Below are positions 62,722 through 64,000 of a stretch of 64,000 nt of DNA, piece after piece (the first letter of the stretch is position 1; every line of letters starts with the position of its first letter). The DNA lies in assembly GCF_000972845.2 (NCBI RefSeq), contig NC_040016.1, positions 25,098,320 to 25,162,319 on the forward strand, in the 5' to 3' direction. The notes below the pieces were generated by a model. The model did not search any database. It was not told the origin of the DNA and worked only from the letters and a program-made list of their open reading frames with translations. Both the position numbers and the translations under genes were made by a program. This stretch comes from Larimichthys crocea. Its lineage: Eukaryota > Chordata > Actinopteri > Sciaenidae.

Positions 62722-63303
62722 CGTCTCACTTGAGGTCTTCGGTCTCGGCTCCGTAGCAGCTCTCGCATCTGTTCGGGTCGAGCGTGCTCGGGTCGAACAC
62801 TTCTCCATCGTCAGCCATGCCGAGCTCTACAAACACAGACTCTGTCGTGTTTATCAACCAACAAAAATGATTTAGTTTGACAAGGACCTTTAACAAATCT
62901 CAAAAGGTTCCCGTAGCAACCCGACTGCATCAACGTGAGCTGGTGTGTTTCTTTGTTTTGCAGAGTAACGTCAGCGCTTACCGTGTTTCTCTGCCTCCAC
63001 AGTGACAGGTTTGAGGTCTTTGTCCAGCCGCTGTTTGAACAGATTATGTTCCACGTCCAGCTGCTGCTCGCCGGCCACGTCCATCGCATCTATACTGAGA
63101 TCTGAGTGCACAGAGAGGAGGAGGAGGAAGGCAGGAAGGGTGGAGGTGTTAATCGGTTCATAATCGACGTGTGTGTGATCATTTCTCCATCGGCCTGATG
63201 TGCAGCGTTACTCACAGGCGCAGGGCATGTGAGGGAAGATGACGTCAATGTTGATCTTCAGCTTGTCTCCTCGCGACGTGTCCACGTACAGCTCGGGGTG
63301 AAC
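48078..63303 (-). CDS. ERGIC3: ERGIC3, ER-Golgi intermediate compartment protein 3 (N-terminus outside window)
   Basis: Twelve minus-strand exons join in frame, all with AG acceptors and GT donors: 63303-63216, 63101-62982, 62826-62730, 62560-62395, 61464-61407, 60055-60041, 58650-58619, 53702-53606, 49269-49205, 49121-48985, 48296-48241 and 48157-48078. They total 1011 nt, or 336 residues plus TAA. About 53 residues are missing compared with the 383-residue human protein as I remember it; these carry the first membrane segment. Seen here are [12 protein letters not shown], the lumenal Cys pairs CESC and [30 protein letters not shown], and a C-terminal hydrophobic segment around [20 protein letters not shown]3 proteins (Erv46 family) cycle between ER and Golgi with ERGIC1/2 partners and act in cargo transport. 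ROMO1 is nested in the intron 53605-49270, and an inverted partial copy interrupts the gene between 58619 and 53702. Confidence 0.95.
49270..50640. other. ERGIC3 intron / ROMO1 upstream, nothing else recognised
   Basis: AT-rich. It holds an exact 44-bp tandem duplication (50441-50528); no exon is seen. Confidence 0.5.
50441..50528. repeat. 44-bp tandem duplication
   Basis: GGGGTAGTGATACAAAAAAC recurs with period 44, two copies, practically identical. Confidence 0.95.
50650..50879 (+). promoter_or_regulatory. ROMO1: ROMO1 promoter and probable non-coding first exon
   Basis: A GC- and CpG-rich 200 bp with CCTCC/CCGCC runs is followed by CGCGGATCAAG|GTGAGT, a strong donor at 50879/50880. The next acceptor on this strand in frame with a known gene is CTGTCCAG at 52803, directly before the ROMO1 ATG. 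Transcription start is not defined. In this layout the first exon would be entirely untranslated. Confidence 0.55.
50952..51012. repeat. 18-bp tandem repeat (AGCACGCTAAGCTAAGTT)n
   Basis: More than three exact units, in the first ROMO1 intron. Confidence 0.95.
51502..52189 (-). mobile_element. hAT-family relic with 8-bp target duplication
   Basis: TCAGCTGT flanks both sides (51494-51501 and 52190-52197), the 8-bp duplication typical of hAT elements. Ends read AAGGCTGGG and, reverse-complemented, CTAGGCCTGTG. A minus-strand frame at 52039-51755 contains [16 protein letters not shown] followed by KTKGFRR, which resembles the segment after the BED zinc finger in ZBED-like hAT transposases. Most of the transposase is deleted. 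The 51510-51770 part has expanded into an AATCGATTC minisatellite. Confidence 0.7.
51510..51770. repeat. AATCGATTC-based minisatellite
   Basis: Units of about 37-43 bp made of AATCGATTCAAATTCCGAG and AATCGATACGATTCCGGT, repeated about six times with variants. ATCGAT is self-complementary, so both strands can form many short hairpins. It lies inside the hAT relic. Confidence 0.9.
52804..53121 (+). CDS. ROMO1: ROMO1, reactive oxygen species modulator 1
   Basis: Two coding exons, 52804-52934 and 53013-53121, joined by GTAAAC...CTCCAG with an AG|G Arg codon, give 79 residues, the known vertebrate length. The protein begins [20 protein letters not shown], continues [20 protein letters not shown], and ends [16 protein letters not shown]. 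The glycine-rich hydrophobic segments and small size match ROMO1/Mgr2, an inner mitochondrial membrane protein linked to reactive oxygen production and the TIM23 protein-import complex. The ATG is the first codon after the acceptor. Introns show it is a true gene, not a retrocopy. It lies antisense in an ERGIC3 intron. Confidence 0.97.
53253..53258 (+). terminator. ROMO1: ROMO1 polyadenylation signal
   Basis: AATAAA 131 bp after the stop codon, followed by TGTTCAGAGTGTTT, a GT-rich downstream element. Confidence 0.8.
53606..53702 (-). CDS. ERGIC3: ERGIC3 exon INMTH...DVTAPQ
   Basis: 97 nt between CTGCAG and GTCAGT, encoding [18 protein letters not shown] followed by [14 protein letters not shown]. 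It contains an Asn-Met-Thr sequon. The final G joins CA of exon 49269-49205 to give Ala, so splicing across the ROMO1-containing intron keeps the frame. It sits only ~350 bp beyond the ROMO1 polyadenylation signal, on the opposite strand. Confidence 0.93.
53962..53990 (-). pseudogene. ERGIC3: second copy of ERGIC3 exon [10 protein letters not shown], cut by a gap
   Basis: 29 of the 32 nt of the exon at 58650-58619, with its GTGAGTAA donor, end at the 53991 gap. In a correct assembly only one copy should exist per haplotype. This one is continuous with the downstream exon at 53702-53606. Confidence 0.8.
53991..54000. other. 10-N assembly gap
   Basis: Ten N between the cut ERGIC3 exon and the start of the inverted arm. 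Confidence 1.
54799..54835. repeat. (CA)n microsatellite, short allele
   Basis: About 18 CA units beside the ERGIC3 donor GTGAGACGC. The counterpart in the other arm has about 44 units. Confidence 0.95.
55150..55160. other. empty target site for the hAT-like MITE
   Basis: AAGGTTTTAGG here has no insertion, while the matching position of the other arm carries 447 bp flanked by CTAAAACT and CTAAACCT. Confidence 0.8.
55590..56900. other. ERGIC3 intron, plus arm
   Basis: Mirrors 60056-61400. No other feature seen. Confidence 0.5.
57476..57985. mobile_element. MITE with ~100-bp terminal inverted repeats, TA flanks
   Basis: Both ends read CGGAAGCCCTAAAG inwards and remain complementary for about 100 bp, through TTTTATTCCACCCGTTTTCC and CGATAGTCTAGTG. 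TA dinucleotides flank both ends (57474-57475 and 57986-57987), as in Tc1/mariner elements. No transposase. The other arm has the same element at 58920-59445. Confidence 0.75.
58338..58541 (-). mobile_element. tRNA-derived SINE, present in only one copy of the locus
   Basis: In minus orientation: a GGGGGCGGCAG start, A-box TAGCTCAGTC (58530-58521), B-box GGTTCAAGTCC (58486-58476), a body with GAGAGGTGCCAGTTCACC and CCTTGAGCAAGGCACCGAAC, and an end CTTTGTACTTTGTGTGT. This is a widespread percomorph SINE. It separates the text ATTAATATT[TC]ACATT from CAGACACAGTAAGTTTC, which are adjacent at 53922-53946. Confidence 0.85.
58619..58650 (-). CDS. ERGIC3: ERGIC3 exon [10 protein letters not shown]
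   Basis: 32 nt between TTCGCAG and GTGAGTAA, encoding (I/V)[10 protein letters not shown] with a split first codon. Its downstream intron holds a SINE (58338-58541) that the other copy (53875-53990) lacks. Confidence 0.93.
58920..59445. mobile_element. minus-arm copy of the ~100-bp-TIR MITE
   Basis: Same element as 57476-57985, flanked by TA, in the opposite orientation; small indels include a duplicated GTAT near the right end. Confidence 0.75.
60041..60055 (-). CDS. ERGIC3: ERGIC3 15-nt microexon (VHAVE)
   Basis: TGCACGCTGTGGAAA lies between CTTTCTGCAG and GTAAGTGC. Inclusion gives VHVHAVEIHDLQ and skipping gives VHVHDLQ, because 15 nt keeps the frame. Both arms carry it unchanged (plus-strand copy 56911-56925). 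From memory, human ERGIC3 isoforms of 388 and 383 residues differ by five residues, which would fit this exon. Confidence 0.85.
61407..63303 (-). CDS. ERGIC3: ERGIC3 lumenal-domain exons, intact copy
   Basis: 63303-63216 (88 nt), 63101-62982 (120), 62826-62730 (97), 62560-62395 (166) and 61464-61407 (58) read without a stop or frameshift. They encode [37 protein letters not shown], the [19 protein letters not shown] block, [20 protein letters not shown], and [19 protein letters not shown]. This is the functional copy against which the plus-strand copy should be judged. Confidence 0.95.
61839..62285. mobile_element. hAT-like MITE with ~8-bp target duplication
   Basis: Ends GGCTACGTTTACACGTAGCC and, reverse-complemented, GCCCTGTTTACACGTACACG are imperfect inverted repeats. 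CTAAAACT on the left and CTAAACCT on the right form the duplication. The interior contains AAAAACTCCG/CGGAGTTTT hairpin material and no transposase. It is absent from the plus arm. Confidence 0.75.
62633..62720. repeat. (GT)n microsatellite, long allele
   Basis: About 44 GT units, ending right beside the ERGIC3 donor at 62729. As read by the gene it is a CA tract in the intron just after exon 62826-62730. Confidence 0.95.
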
Positions 63304-63439
63304 CTGCAGACAACACACACACAGATTTACAGTAACAGGAACCTTTTGTTGTAGAAAGTCGAACTTGCGCCTTTTTATTTTGTAAAATCAAATTTCAACT
63401 CAGTTCAAAAGTGGTTCTCTTCAAATAAACTACAACTGA

Positions 63440-64000
63440 ATAAGAAAAAATCGTATACTATGCTATTCTGCACTCGACCTGATTCTCTGCCCTCAAATAC
63501 AAACTGGTGTATTAGTTTTCTTGATGGAACAGCACTAGAAAAAACTGGAGAATTTAAATATCTGGGTCTTTGGCTTGATTCACGGCTCTCCTTTAAATCT
63601 CATATCAACTCAATTTCTAAGAAAATCTATGTTCTTCTGAAATCTCTTTATCGATCCATTGAATGCTTTTCCCTACAAGTCCGTAAACGAATTATTACAC
63701 AGCTCAAACTCCCAATACTTGACTATGGTGATGTCATCTATCAGAACACCTCAGAAACAAATCTTCGTCCTCTCTCTGTCTGATATAATTCTCTGTGTAG
63801 ATTTGTACTAAGGTGTCCTTATAATACCCATCACTGCCAGATGTACCAGTCTTTAAACTGGCTGGCCCCCAAGTCCAGGAGGCATGTTCACTGGTTACTA
63901 TTCATTTTTAAGTGCAGCTACTTCAAATTTCCTTCCTATTTGAAACAATATCTGATTCCACTCAGCTCACAATACAATTTAAGGCATACTGATCAACTTT
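63440..64000 (+). mobile_element. non-LTR retrotransposon fragment (reverse transcriptase C-terminal part)
   Basis: Open frame 63460-63783 gives GEFKYLGLWLDSRLSFKSHI and LKLPILDYGDVIYQNTSETN, the conserved block after the reverse transcriptase core in L2/CR1-type LINEs. A TGA at 63781-63783 interrupts it, but the same frame continues with YNSLCRFVLRCPYNTHHC to the window edge. It lies antisense in an ERGIC3 intron. The plus arm (54001-54115) keeps only the first part. Confidence 0.8.

Larger units (their letters stand above)
58648..63537 (-). repeat. minus-strand arm of the second palindrome
   Basis: Carries the intact ERGIC3 exons and continues to the right into LINE sequence without a break, so it is the arm consistent with the rest of the locus. 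About 645 bp longer than the plus arm because of a MITE, a longer microsatellite and small indels. Confidence 0.92.

Overview
The window is nuclear DNA of a teleost fish, most likely a spiny-rayed (percomorph) species. It carries two vertebrate genes with canonical GT-AG introns (ERGIC3 and ROMO1), very many CA/GT microsatellites, teleost-type tRNA-derived SINEs, remnants of non-LTR retrotransposons, and hAT-, Tigger- and mariner-like non-autonomous elements. There is no operon, rRNA, CRISPR array or prokaryotic signal, and no virus-derived gene was recognised.

Layout. 1-660: relic of a LINE reverse transcriptase. 849-18612: a 7.6-kb segment (arm A, 849-8467), an ~810-bp non-palindromic spacer (8468-9280), the same segment inverted (arm B, 9281-16853), then a noisy direct restart of it (16854-18612) that stops at a 10-N gap. 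After the gap a second, rearranged copy of the spacer follows (18623-19165). This part has no recognisable protein gene; its most interesting non-repeat element is a CpG-rich patch with two RFX X-box-like sites around a YY1-like site. 19189-22160: SINE and LINE fragments. 22163-23927: a smaller duplicated and inverted block around a second 10-N gap, in a Tigger-like element. 24000-44500: gene-poor intergenic DNA with repeats and microsatellites. 46440-47028: a ~590-bp polypurine minisatellite.

48078-63303: ERGIC3 on the minus strand. Twelve coding exons account for everything except about the first 53 residues, whose exons lie to the right of the window. ROMO1 lies complete on the plus strand inside one ERGIC3 intron (coding 52804-53121, probable first exon ending 50879). 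A second palindrome interrupts ERGIC3: 54001-58245 is an inverted copy of 58648-63537, again bounded by a 10-N gap. The plus-strand ERGIC3 exons in it carry at least six single-base deletions and are best read as a lower-quality second haplotype, not a paralogue. A hAT-like element found in only one arm, with an empty target site in the other, supports two haplotypes. The window ends in a LINE fragment within an ERGIC3 intron.

Function. ERGIC3 is a membrane protein of the ER-Golgi intermediate compartment and ROMO1 a small inner mitochondrial membrane protein. They share a locus by nesting, not a pathway. I found no convincing new multi-gene system. The main second-look items are the repeated inverted-duplication-plus-gap architecture, the nested ROMO1, the in-frame 15-nt ERGIC3 microexon and the hAT relic with its expanded minisatellite.
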